DNA of 11,590 nucleotides from Pseudomonadota bacterium. Its GTDB lineage: Bacteria; Pseudomonadota; Alphaproteobacteria; SMXQ01. A model generated the notes under the pieces. The model was not told the origin of the DNA and ran no database searches. It saw only the letters and a list, made by a program, of their open reading frames with translations. The stretch covers positions 1-11,590 of the forward strand of contig JADFPK010000035.1 in the NCBI GenBank assembly GCA_022562375.1. Reading direction: 5' to 3'. Numbering within the stretch: position 1 is the first letter of the stretch; each line of letters starts with the position of its first letter. A program made the position numbers and the translations under genes. Positions 1-8,104 of the stretch are shown piece by piece.

Positions 1-2
1 GC

Positions 3-320
3 CAGCTGCGCAACGTCATCGAATGGTTGTTGATCATGGCGCCGGGCGAGGGGAAGTTGGCGATCCGGGCCGACGGACTGCCGCCGGAGATCATCGACGT
101 CAACCCCGGGACGCCGAGGTGGGAAAGAGGCGGCGAGATCATGGGTCTTTCGCTTCGCGAGGCGCGCGAGGTCTTCGAACGCGAGTATCTTTCGGCGCAA
201 GTCAGCCGTTTCGACGGCAACATCTCCCGCACCGCCGCGTTCATCGGCATGGAGCGGTCCGCCCTGCATCGCAAACTCAAGTCGCTGGGTATCGCCAACG
301 CCGAAAGGGCCCAGGCCTGA
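3..320 (+). CDS. ntrX: Nitrogen assimilation response regulator NtrX, C-terminal part (5' end outside window)
   Basis: The frame is open from the window edge and ends at TGA 318-320, so only about 105 C-terminal residues are present. It begins with QLRNVIEWLLIMAPG, the end of the AAA+ sigma-54-interaction domain as found in NtrX (normally preceded by a GNVR motif). An acidic linker follows, then a Fis-type (HTH_8) helix-turn-helix, FDGNISRTAAFIGMERSALHRKL in spaced form: GNISRTA, IGMERSAL, HRKLKSLG. The MERSALHRKLKSLG ending is characteristic of NtrX rather than NtrC. NtrX is the DNA-binding partner of the membrane kinase NtrY and controls nitrogen metabolism and envelope or redox genes in alphaproteobacteria. 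The receiver domain and the ATPase core lie upstream. trkA follows after 24 bp, the usual order in this class. The call is firm; the only limitation is truncation by the window. Confidence 0.93.
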   Translation, partial: QLRNVIEWLLIMAPGEGKLAIRADGLPPEIIDVNPGTPRWERGGEIMGLSLREAREVFEREYLSAQVSRFDGNISRTAAFIGMERSALHRKLKSLGIANAERAQA

Positions 321-344
321 CCGGTACGGTAGGGTGCAAACACC

Positions 345-1721
345 ATGAAAGTGATCGTCTGCGGCGCCGGCCAGGTGGGCACCAGCATCGTCCATCCCCT
401 GGCGGCGGAGAACAACGACGTGACGGTCGTCGACCAGTCGCCGGAACTGATACAGAAGCTGAGCGACTCCCTCGATGTCAAGGCGATGGAAGGGTTCGCC
501 TCCCATCCCGACGTGCTGGAGGCCGCCGGGGCGGCCGACGCCGATATGATCATAGCGGTCACCTACGCCGATGAGGTCAACATGGTGGCCTGCCAGGTGG
601 CCCATTCACTTTTCAAGGTGCCGACCAAGATCGCCAGGGTGCGCCAGCCGAGCTACCTCAACCCGATGTGGGCCGACCTGTTCAGCCGCGATCACATGCC
701 GATCGACGTCATCATTTCGCCGGAGATGGAGGTCGGCCGCGCCATCAGCCGCCGGCTCCAGGTGCCGGGCTCCTTCGACATGGTGCCGCTGGCCAACGGA
801 TCGGTGAAAGTCATCGGCCTCAGATGCGCCGACGACTGCCCGGTCCTGCACACGCCGTTGCGCCAACTGACCGAGCTCTTTCCCGACCTCAACGTCACCG
901 TCGTCGGCATCGTCCACGACGACCAGGGATATGTGCCGACGCCGGACGACCAGATCCGGCCGGGCGACGAGGTCTATTTCGTCGCCGACAGCGACCATGT
1001 CGGCCGGGCGATGATGGCGTTCGGTCACGAGGAACCGGAAGCGCGCCGCGTCATCATTCTCGGCGGCGGCAACATCGGACGGTTCCTCGCCAAGGACATA
1101 GAAGACAACCATCCCGGCGTCACCGCCAAGATCATCGAATTCGACAAGCGCCGGGCCGAGATGGCGGCGGCGGGACTTTCCAACACCGTCGTGCTCCACG
1201 GCGACGCGCTGGATCCCGAGATCCTGGAGGAAGCCAACGTCTCCATGGCGGAAGCGGTCATCGCCGTGACCAATGACGACGAGGTGAACATCCTCGCCTC
1301 GTTGCTGTCCAAGCGATATGGCTGTCCGCGGGCGCTGACCCTGATCAATTCGACGACCTATTCGCCACTGGTCACGACACTTGGCATCGACGTGGTGGTC
1401 AATCCGCGGGCGATCACCGCGTCGACCATTCTCCAGCATATCCGCCGGGGGCGCATCCGCGCCGTTCACACCTTGCGCGAGGGTTTCGGCGAGATCATCG
1501 AGGCCGAGGCGCTGGAGACCTCGATCCTCGTCGGCAAGCCTCTGAGGGAAATCAACTTCCCTCCGGGGGTCATCCTCGGCGCCGTGGTCCGCGAGGACGA
1601 GGTCATCATCCCGCGCGGCTCCACCACCGTGCGCATCAACGACCTGGTCATCCTGTTCGCGACATCCGAGTCGATCAAGAAGGTCGAGAAGATGCTCGCC
1701 GCCAGCCTCGAATTCTTTTAA
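345..1721 (+). CDS. trkA: Trk potassium uptake system regulatory protein TrkA
   Basis: This is a 458-residue protein, the usual length of TrkA. It is a cytosolic peripheral subunit that binds NAD(H) or ATP and gates the TrkH/TrkG K+ channel. It has the typical duplicated layout: RCK-N (residues 1 to about 120) with the nucleotide loop GAGQVG at 7-12 and acidic VVDQ after the second strand; RCK-C (about 140-225); second RCK-N from about 233 with GGGNIG and IIEFDKRR; second RCK-C (about 370-455). The loop AVTNDDEVN in the second half mirrors AVTYADEVN in the first, showing the internal duplication. The ATG at 345 is preceded by only a weak purine stretch (GGTAGGG, ending about 10 bases upstream). 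It sits 24 bp after ntrX and 14 bp before the aminotransferase gene, so co-transcription with ntrX is likely. No trkH is visible here. Confidence 0.95.
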   Translation: MKVIVCGAGQVGTSIVHPLAAENNDVTVVDQSPELIQKLSDSLDVKAMEGFASHPDVLEAAGAADADMIIAVTYADEVNMVACQVAHSLFKVPTKIARVRQPSYLNPMWADLFSRDHMPIDVIISPEMEVGRAISRRLQVPGSFDMVPLANGSVKVIGLRCADDCPVLHTPLRQLTELFPDLNVTVVGIVHDDQGYVPTPDDQIRPGDEVYFVADSDHVGRAMMAFGHEEPEARRVIILGGGNIGRFLAKDIEDNHPGVTAKIIEFDKRRAEMAAAGLSNTVVLHGDALDPEILEEANVSMAEAVIAVTNDDEVNILASLLSKRYGCPRALTLINSTTYSPLVTTLGIDVVVNPRAITASTILQHIRRGRIRAVHTLREGFGEIIEAEALETSILVGKPLREINFPPGVILGAVVREDEVIIPRGSTTVRINDLVILFATSESIKKVEKMLAASLEFF

Positions 1722-1735
1722 GCCGGCTTTTCGTA

Positions 1736-2599
1736 ATGTCCCGCGTAGCCTACGTCAACGGCCTCTATCTGCCTCACCGGCGGGCGGCGGTCCATATCGA
1801 GGATCGTGGTTATCAGTTCGCCGACGGCGTCTACGAGGTGATCGCGGTGAAGAACGGGTGTTTCGTCGACGATGGTCCCCACCTCGATCGCCTCGACCGC
1901 TCCTTGCGGGAACTCGAAATCGCGGCGCCGATGTCGCGCCCGGCGCTCAGGGTGGTCATGGCCGAGATGCTGCGCCGCAACCGGATAGGCGACGGCATCC
2001 TCTATATCCAGATGACCCGTGGCGTTGCCGCGCGCAACCACCCCTTTCCCGCCGACTCGGACACCTCGGTGGTGATGACCGGGCGCCTCGAGGCGCCCCA
2101 GGACCCTCGGCTGGCGGAGGACGGGGTGGAGGTGATCTCGATCCCGGATATTCGCTGGAAAAGGTGCGATATCAAGTCGGTATCTCTTTTGCCTAATATT
2201 TTGGGAAAGCAGTTGGCGCATCGAGCCGGGGCCTTCGAGGCGTGGCAGATCAATGAAAAGGGATTCGTCACCGAAGGCACGTCGACCAACGCCTGGATCG
2301 TCGACGCCGAAGGGCGTTTGTGTACCCCGCCGATCGACGATCAGATCCTGAACGGCATCACCCGGCGGCGGATACTCAAGTTCGCCGAAAGGGAAGGCAT
2401 CGAATTTACCGAGCGGCATTTCACCCTGAAAGAGGCCCAATCCGCCCGCGAGGCGTTCATCACCAGCGCCACGACCTTGGTGTTGCCGGTGACCACGATC
2501 GACGACGCCGTGATCGGTAATGGCAAGCCGGGCACGTTCACCCGCAAACTGCGCCAGCGCTACCTGGCCTTCATGGCGGCGCCGGGAGGGCAGGGGTGA
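1736..2599 (+). CDS. dat: D-amino acid aminotransferase (class IV, PLP-dependent)
   Basis: This 287-residue cytosolic fold-type IV transaminase probably interconverts D-alanine and 2-oxoglutarate with pyruvate and D-glutamate, supplying D-amino acids for peptidoglycan. Seen in the sequence: the N-terminal DRGYQFADGVYE signature (Tyr33), the PLP-binding lysine in CDIKSVSLL (Lys147), the cofactor-binding VTEGTSTNAW block (Glu180), and a late TSATT phosphate-binding loop. ARNHPFP at 99-105 places Arg100 and His102 where the Bacillus D-amino acid transaminase has its Arg98/His100 carboxylate trap. This favours D-amino acid specificity over branched-chain aminotransferase or aminodeoxychorismate lyase, although substrate cannot be settled by eye. 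The start matches the family N-terminus (MSRVAYVNG) but has no good Shine-Dalgarno sequence. It lies 14 bp after trkA, and its TGA overlaps the next gene's GTG. Confidence 0.85.
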   Translation: MSRVAYVNGLYLPHRRAAVHIEDRGYQFADGVYEVIAVKNGCFVDDGPHLDRLDRSLRELEIAAPMSRPALRVVMAEMLRRNRIGDGILYIQMTRGVAARNHPFPADSDTSVVMTGRLEAPQDPRLAEDGVEVISIPDIRWKRCDIKSVSLLPNILGKQLAHRAGAFEAWQINEKGFVTEGTSTNAWIVDAEGRLCTPPIDDQILNGITRRRILKFAEREGIEFTERHFTLKEAQSAREAFITSATTLVLPVTTIDDAVIGNGKPGTFTRKLRQRYLAFMAAPGGQG

Positions 2600-3279
2600 A
2601 CACCCCGCCGCCCAGCCCACGGGCGATCCTGTTCGATTGGGACCACACGCTGGTCGATAACTGGGCGGCGATCCTCGAGGCGTTGAACACGACGCTCGGG
2701 GCCATGGACCAGCGGACCTGGACGGCGGAAGAGGCCCGGGTCCGCGTGCGCAAATCCTTGCGCGACAGTTTTCCGGAAATGTTCGGGAGCCGTTGGCGGG
2801 AGGCGAAGGACATCTTCTATGCCACCTTCGCCGAGAGGCACCTGGAGACCCTCCAGCCGTTGCCAGGCGCCGCCGACATGCTCGCGGCGTTTGACCAGGC
2901 GGGGCTTTATCTCGGTGTCGTCAGCAACAAGACCGGCGAATATCTGCGCCGCGAGGCGGCGCATCTCGGTTGGGACAGCTATTTCGCCAAGCTGGTGGGG
3001 GCGACCGACGCCGAGGAGGACAAGCCGGCGGCGGCGCCGGTCGAGATGGCGCTCGAGGGAAGCGCCATCGCGCGCGGCCCCGAAGTGTGGTTCGTCGGCG
3101 ACGGCGCCATCGACATGGAGTGCGCCCATAACGCCGGCTGCTATCCGGTTCTGCTTGGCGGGGACCCGCTAAATCGGGATGAGTTCGGCCCCGGCGAGGA
3201 GCCCGGGTTGCGGGTCGGCAGTTGCACGGAGCTTGCGGAGCTGGTGCGCAACCTATACCCTGACCGTTCAGTGGTATGA
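2596..3279 (+). CDS. HAD-superfamily phosphatase, phosphoglycolate phosphatase-like
   Basis: This 227-residue protein carries all four HAD motifs. Motif I is DWDHTLVD with nucleophile Asp14 and acid/base Asp16. Motif II is VVSNKT (Ser110). Motif III is the lysine of EDKPAA (Lys143). Motif IV is GDGAIDME (Asp169, Asp173). The segment between motifs I and II is a roughly 75-residue helical C1 cap, as in Gph and PGMB-type enzymes, so a small phosphorylated metabolite is the likely substrate; which one cannot be said. His17 follows the second aspartate, where many relatives have Gly or Phe. The start is GTG: its bases overlap the upstream TGA as GTGA, and GGGAGGG (2584-2590) lies 5 bases before it, indicating translational coupling with the aminotransferase gene. 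It precedes the hfq leader, and no terminator was found between them. Confidence 0.85.
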   Translation: MNTPPPSPRAILFDWDHTLVDNWAAILEALNTTLGAMDQRTWTAEEARVRVRKSLRDSFPEMFGSRWREAKDIFYATFAERHLETLQPLPGAADMLAAFDQAGLYLGVVSNKTGEYLRREAAHLGWDSYFAKLVGATDAEEDKPAAAPVEMALEGSAIARGPEVWFVGDGAIDMECAHNAGCYPVLLGGDPLNRDEFGPGEEPGLRVGSCTELAELVRNLYPDRSVV

Positions 3280-3308
3280 CATAGTTCCTGACGTGACGGG
3301 GCTTGCTT

Positions 3309-3346
3309 CGGGACGCCGGAACGATCGGCCGATCGTTCACGTCCCG
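3309..3346 (+). promoter_or_regulatory. Hairpin with 18-bp perfect palindrome in the hfq upstream region
   Basis: The 18 bases AACGATCGGCCGATCGTT (3320-3337) are a perfect palindrome. They are flanked by a second matching pair, CGGGACG (3309-3315) and CGTCCCG (3340-3346), giving a long stem interrupted by a 4 x 2 internal loop. GCTT (3305-3308) and AAGC (3361-3364) could close it further. An A7 tract (3365-3371) follows, then a weak GGGG ribosome-binding site and the hfq ATG at 3388. It is not a rho-independent terminator, because no T-run follows. It could be a dimeric regulator's operator or a structured 5' leader; the sequence alone does not decide. Confidence 0.5.
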
Positions 3347-3387
3347 GCCCGGCCCCGACGAAGCAAAAAAACAGCGGGGTAACAACC

Positions 3388-3666
3388 ATGGCCGCGGAAA
3401 AGACTCAAAACCTACAGGACGTGTTCTTAAATCACATTCGTAAGAACAAAACCTCGGTAACGGTATTCCTGGTCAACGGCGTGAAGCTGCAAGGGATCAT
3501 CTCCTGGTTCGACAATTTTTCGGTGCTGTTGCGCCGCGACAGCCACTCCCAGCTTGTCTACAAGCACGCCATTTCGACCGTCATGCCGGCCGGTCCGATC
3601 CAGTTGTTCGATCCGGACAAGGCAAAGGAAGCGGAAGGAAACGACAAGTCGGAAGACCAAGGCTGA
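3388..3666 (+). CDS. hfq: RNA-binding protein Hfq
   Basis: This 92-residue Sm-fold protein forms a homohexameric ring that pairs small RNAs with mRNAs. The Sm1 region covers about residues 8-51 ([15 protein letters not shown], then [10 protein letters not shown] and FDNFSVLL), with Gln10 matching proximal-face Gln8 of E. coli Hfq. Sm2 is [12 protein letters not shown], and Tyr58-Lys59-His60 is the hallmark YKH motif of the uridine-binding pore. The rim carries Arg18-Lys19 in place of the E. coli arginine patch. The C-terminal tail (about 72-92) is short, acidic and charged, typical of alphaproteobacteria. The ATG at 3388 matches the family start; the ribosome-binding site is weak (GGGG at 3376-3379). 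hflX begins one base after its stop, the classic hfq-hflX pairing. The structured, A-rich leader suggests post-transcriptional or auto-regulation, which is inference. Confidence 0.97.
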   Translation: MAAEKTQNLQDVFLNHIRKNKTSVTVFLVNGVKLQGIISWFDNFSVLLRRDSHSQLVYKHAISTVMPAGPIQLFDPDKAKEAEGNDKSEDQG

Positions 3667-3667
3667 T

Positions 3668-4996
3668 TTGTCGAAAAAGGCAATCAAACGCCGGGGGTCG
3701 AACGGTCAACGCCTGGACGCCGGCGCCGACGTGCGCGCCGGCGTGCTCCATCCGCACATCAAGGGCGCACGGCATGAAACGCGCACGCCCGAGGCCTGTC
3801 TCGCCGAGGCCCGTGGGCTGGCCGAGGCGATCGATCTCCAAATCGTCGAGGCCGAGATCTACCCCATCAGGGCGCCGCGTTCGGCGACCCTTTTCGGTCC
3901 CGGCCAGGTCGCGGGGATCGCCGATTCGGTCAAGGCGCGCGCCATCGCCGTCGTCGTCGTCAACGGCACCCTCACGCCGGTGCAGCAGCGCAATCTGGAA
4001 CTGGCCTGGAACTGCAAGGTCATCGACCGCACCGGCCTGATCCTCGAGATTTTCGGCGCCCGCGCGCGCACCCGCGAAGGCCGCTCCCAGGTCGAACTCG
4101 CCGCCCTGTCCTATCAGCGAAGCCGCCTGGTGCGGAGCTGGACCCACCTCGAACGCCAGCGCGGCGGCCACGGATTCTTCGGTGGCCCCGGCGAGACCCA
4201 GATCGAAACCGACCGGCGCCAGATCGACCAGCGGATTCACCGGTTGCGCGGCGAGCTCGAGGAGGTCAAGCGCACCCGCGGACTGCACCGCCGGGCCCGC
4301 CGCTATCCGGTCGTCGCCCTCGTCGGTTACACCAATGCCGGCAAGTCCACCCTGTTCAACCGCTTGACCCGGGCCGAGGTCGTGGTCGCCGACCAATTGT
4401 TCGCCACCCTCGATCCGACCATGCGGGCCGTCGATCTGCCCACCGGCGCCAAGGTGATCCTGTCGGACACGGTGGGCTTCATCGCCGATCTGCCGACCGA
4501 TCTCGTCGCCGCCTTCCGGGCGACGCTGGAAGAGGTCCTGGCCGCCGACATCGTCCTCCATGTCCGCGATATCTCCCATGCCGACAGCGAGGCCCAGAAG
4601 CTCGATGTCCATAAGGTGTTGTCGGAAATGGGGCTCGACGAGTTGGTCGACACCGGCCTGCTCGAGGCCTTGAACAAGATCGATCTGCTGGATGAGGAGG
4701 CGCGGGAAAAGGTCCGCAACCAGGCCGCGCGGAACCCCGATGCCGTTCCGGTCTCGGCGCTGACGGGGGAGGGGGCGGATGAGCTGCTGGCATGGCTCGA
4801 GCGGCGTCTGGCGCTTTCGCGCCGTATCGTCGAGTATTCGCTATCGCTCGCCGACGGCTCGGCCATCGCCTGGCTGTATGCCCACGGCGAGGTGTTGAGC
4901 CGGCGCGACGACGGCGGTCACGCCCGCTTGCGGGTGGGTATGAAGGAAAGCGACATCGCCCGGTTCGAGCGCCGGATTTCCGAGAAAAGCCACTGA
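3668..4996 (+). CDS. hflX: GTPase HflX (probable TTG start)
   Basis: HflX is a translational GTPase that binds the 50S subunit and splits stalled or hibernating ribosomes, notably after heat stress. With the TTG at 3668 it has 442 residues. The N-terminal HflX domain includes FGPGQVAGI (about 76-84) and the linker GGPGETQIETDRR (about 172-184), with a predicted coiled helix after it. The G domain has G1 GYTNAGKS (220-227), G3 DTVGF (267-271), G4 NKID (336-339) and G5 SAL (363-365). No ATG occurs in this frame before the conserved region, so the start must be TTG or GTG. TTG 3668 lies one base past the hfq stop and has AAGG (3659-3662) at good spacing. GTG 3731 or 3743 are alternatives that lack a clear ribosome-binding site. 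Close coupling to hfq is expected. The function call is firm; the exact start is not. Confidence 0.93.
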   Translation: MSKKAIKRRGSNGQRLDAGADVRAGVLHPHIKGARHETRTPEACLAEARGLAEAIDLQIVEAEIYPIRAPRSATLFGPGQVAGIADSVKARAIAVVVVNGTLTPVQQRNLELAWNCKVIDRTGLILEIFGARARTREGRSQVELAALSYQRSRLVRSWTHLERQRGGHGFFGGPGETQIETDRRQIDQRIHRLRGELEEVKRTRGLHRRARRYPVVALVGYTNAGKSTLFNRLTRAEVVVADQLFATLDPTMRAVDLPTGAKVILSDTVGFIADLPTDLVAAFRATLEEVLAADIVLHVRDISHADSEAQKLDVHKVLSEMGLDELVDTGLLEALNKIDLLDEEAREKVRNQAARNPDAVPVSALTGEGADELLAWLERRLALSRRIVEYSLSLADGSAIAWLYAHGEVLSRRDDGGHARLRVGMKESDIARFERRISEKSH

Positions 4997-5029
4997 TATA
5001 TTAGAATTTTTCCGCTCCCGAGGTCTTGC

Positions 5030-5059
5030 TTGACAGGGGCGGGCAGGCCATATTATAAC
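5030..5059 (+). promoter_or_regulatory. groESL promoter
   Basis: A perfect TTGACA -35 (5030-5035) is followed by TATAAC (5054-5059) at 18 bp, or by the overlapping TTATAA (5053-5058) at 17 bp, as a housekeeping sigma promoter. The same DNA reads CTTGACA with CCATAT (5048-5053), close to the alphaproteobacterial RpoH (sigma-32) pattern, so heat-shock sigma may also use it. The likely transcription start falls inside the adjoining CIRCE element. The -35/-10 match is seen directly; dual sigma use is inference from the family. Confidence 0.8.
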
Positions 5060-5060
5060 C

Positions 5061-5087
5061 TTGGCACTCAATCCAATAGAGTGCTAA
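5061..5087 (+). promoter_or_regulatory. CIRCE element, HrcA operator
   Basis: The element reads TTGGCACTC-N9-GAGTGCTAA. The consensus CIRCE is TTAGCACTC-N9-GAGTGCTAA, so there is a single change (A to G at the third base of the left arm) and the spacer length is exact. It begins just after the -10 hexamer, so HrcA bound here would block the groESL promoter at normal temperature. HrcA itself is not in the window. Confidence 0.93.
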
Positions 5088-5150
5088 CAACTTGGTAAAT
5101 CCGGGGTCCGGAACCGGCATCGCCTGGAGAAAACTGAATGGAGAACGCTG

Positions 5151-5438
5151 ATGAATCTTAAGCCTTTGCACGACCGGGTATTGGTCAAGCCGATGGAGGC
5201 GGATGAACAAACCTCCGGCGGCATCATCATTCCCGACACCGCCAAGGAAAAGCCCATGGAGGGACGCGTCGTGGCGGCGGGTCCGGGCGTTCGCGGCGAG
5301 GACGGCAAGCTGCAACCGCTCGACGTCAAGAAGGGGGACCAGATTTTGTACGGCAAATGGTCCGGCACCGAGGTCAAGCTGAACGGCGATGACCTCTTGA
5401 TCATGAAAGAATCCGATATCATGGGAATCATCCAGTAA
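5151..5438 (+). CDS. groES: Co-chaperonin GroES (Hsp10)
   Basis: This 95-residue protein matches the full GroES length. A heptamer of it caps the GroEL ring and closes the folding chamber in the cytosol. Seen: N-terminal [17 protein letters not shown], the mobile loop about residues 17-33 with the GroEL-binding hydrophobic triplet GGIIIPD (Ile25-27), the dome region around residues 45-60, and a C-terminal strand ending [10 protein letters not shown]. The ATG at 5151 has GGAGA (5140-5144) 6 bases upstream. The leader of about 65 bases holds the rest of the CIRCE-controlled transcript. groEL follows after 12 bp and is certainly in the same operon. Confidence 0.98.
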   Translation: MNLKPLHDRVLVKPMEADEQTSGGIIIPDTAKEKPMEGRVVAAGPGVRGEDGKLQPLDVKKGDQILYGKWSGTEVKLNGDDLLIMKESDIMGIIQ

Positions 5439-7088
<1,650 letters not shown>

Positions 7089-7109
7089 TCAACCGCAATT
7101 TTCAGCCCT

Positions 7110-7140
7110 GGGGGCCGCGCCGCGCGCGGCCCCCATTTTC
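7110..7140 (+). terminator. Rho-independent terminator of groESL
   Basis: A 10-bp perfect GC stem (GGGGGCCGCG at 7110-7119, CGCGGCCCCC at 7125-7134) has a 5-base loop and is followed by ATTTTC. It lies 21 bp past the groEL stop. It also forms the left half of a module repeated after the next gene. Confidence 0.88.
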
Positions 7141-7146
7141 TGTGTG

Positions 7147-7183
7147 GCCCTTTGGGTTGGCGAGCCAGGATGGCGCGCCGGTG
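7147..7183 (+). repeat. Repeated promoter-like module, copy 1
   Basis: These 37 bases align without gaps to 8068-8104 with 30 identities by hand count. The shared blocks are GCCCTTTGGG, GAGC, GATGGCGCGCC and a final GTG. CAGGAT (7166-7171) may serve as a -10 hexamer in this copy. The terminator just upstream also resembles the one preceding copy 2. It probably drives the phosphatase gene; promoter activity is inferred. Confidence 0.55.
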
Positions 7184-7204
7184 TCCGCGGCAGTGTGCAA
7201 GACC

Positions 7205-8032
7205 TTGAATATCACGGTACCCGACCCTCGGCGCGTTGGCGCCATCATAAGGGAAACGGCGGCGGAGGAGATTCTGCCCCGGTTTCGGCGTCTTCGAGAG
7301 TCCGATGTTCGCGAGAAGGGCCCCGGAGACCTGGTGACGGTGGCGGATCTGGCGGCCGAACGGCGGTTGAGCCTGGCGCTGACGGACCTGATACCGGGAT
7401 CCGTGGCGGTGGGAGAGGAGGCGGTTGCCGCCGACCCGGAGCTGGTGGCCGAGGTCGGCAGGGGTGAAGCCGTGTGGATCATCGATCCCCTCGATGGCAC
7501 CGCCAACTTCGTCGCCGGTGTGGCCGTGTTCGCGGTGATCGTCGCGCTCACCTCGGGCGGCCGTTGTCTCGCCGGCTGGATTTACGATCCCAACCGGGAT
7601 GAATTGGTGAGCGCGCTCGCCGGCGCCGGCGCGTGGCGGGGTGAGGAGCGTCTCGCCGTGGCGGCGCCGGTTACGCCGGCGAAGATGATCGGCGCCGTTG
7701 CCCCGAAAGGCCTTTCGCCTGCCCGGCTCCGGCAGCTTGGCGGCAAGTTCCCCTATCACGGCGATCCCGGGTTTCCCCGTTGCGCCGGCCGGGACTACAT
7801 GGACCTGGCGGCCGGCGCGCGCCATTTCACCCTGTACAACCGGTTGATGCCGTGGGACCACGTGGCCGGCGTGTTCATCCACGGCGAGGCCGGCGGATAT
7901 GCGGCATTCACCGATGGCGCGCCTTACCTCACCACCCGGCTTTCCGGCCCGTTGCTGGTGGCGCCCGACGAGGAATCGTGGCGGGCGCTTCGCTTGGCCC
8001 TGTTCGGGACATTGCCGGCGGGAGAAGAATAG
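7205..8032 (+). CDS. Inositol monophosphatase family protein
   Basis: This Mg2+-dependent phosphatase of the IMPase/FBPase/CysQ fold has about 275 residues from the TTG at 7205. Seen: GEEAV (metal ligands Glu71/Glu72), DPLDGTANF (Asp94, Asp97, the family signature) and WDHVAG with the third-metal Asp218. The family consensus there is WDxAAG, so one alanine is valine here. The LVTVADLAAER segment before the first motif is also typical. The substrate could be inositol phosphate, 3'-phosphoadenosine phosphate, histidinol phosphate or a sugar phosphate; the sequence does not decide. The start is uncertain: the frame is open to GTG 7142, and GTG 7181, GTG 7193 and TTG 7205 are candidates. Relatives begin shortly before DPRRVGAII, favouring 7193 or 7205, while AGGA at 7167-7170 could serve 7181. 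It is flanked on both sides by terminator-promoter modules, so it is probably monocistronic. Confidence 0.85.
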   Translation: MNITVPDPRRVGAIIRETAAEEILPRFRRLRESDVREKGPGDLVTVADLAAERRLSLALTDLIPGSVAVGEEAVAADPELVAEVGRGEAVWIIDPLDGTANFVAGVAVFAVIVALTSGGRCLAGWIYDPNRDELVSALAGAGAWRGEERLAVAAPVTPAKMIGAVAPKGLSPARLRQLGGKFPYHGDPGFPRCAGRDYMDLAAGARHFTLYNRLMPWDHVAGVFIHGEAGGYAAFTDGAPYLTTRLSGPLLVAPDEESWRALRLALFGTLPAGEE

Positions 8033-8034
8033 GG

Positions 8035-8067
8035 GGGGCCAGGTACCGCGCGGCCCCTTTTTCTTTT
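8035..8067 (+). terminator. Rho-independent terminator after the IMPase-family gene
   Basis: GGGGCC (8035-8040) pairs with GGCCCC (8052-8057) across an 11-base loop and is followed by TTTTTCTTTT. It starts 2 bp after the TAG. It corresponds in position and sequence to the groEL terminator in the other copy of the module. Confidence 0.75.
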
Positions 8068-8104
8068 GCCCTTTGGGGCCGTGAGCTAAGATGGCGCGCC
8101 CGTG
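8068..8104 (+). repeat. Repeated promoter-like module, copy 2
   Basis: This is the partner of 7147-7183, 921 bp downstream, with 30 of 37 identities by hand count. Here the putative -10 is TAAGAT (8087-8092), a better match than in copy 1. TTTTGC at 17 bp or TTGCCC at 15 bp are possible but imperfect -35 hexamers. It probably promotes the downstream dehydrogenase gene. Confidence 0.55.

Noticed and set aside
606..1469. Long open frame on the minus strand across trkA
   Set aside because: It is antisense to a fully conserved TrkA. Its protein is a low-complexity, Asp/Arg/His-rich translation typical of GC-rich shadow frames, with no recognisable domain.
1720..1729. Palindrome AAGCCGGCTT between trkA and the aminotransferase gene
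   Set aside because: It is only 10 bp with no loop and no T-run that would make it a terminator. It is too short to support an operator call.
3233..3259. Possible hfq promoter TTGCGG/TATACC
   Set aside because: The spacer is only 15 bp, the -35 is poor, and it lies within the HAD coding region. It is too weak to list as a feature.
3774..4040. ATG at 3774 as a possible gene start inside hflX
   Set aside because: It is in a different frame from HflX and encodes an Arg/Ser/Pro-rich shadow translation.
7913..7923. A third GATGGCGCGCC, matching the core of the repeated module
   Set aside because: It lies in the IMPase coding frame (Asp-Gly-Ala-Pro) and lacks the CCCTTTGGG and GAGC parts. It is chance, and it shows that the 11-mer alone is not diagnostic.
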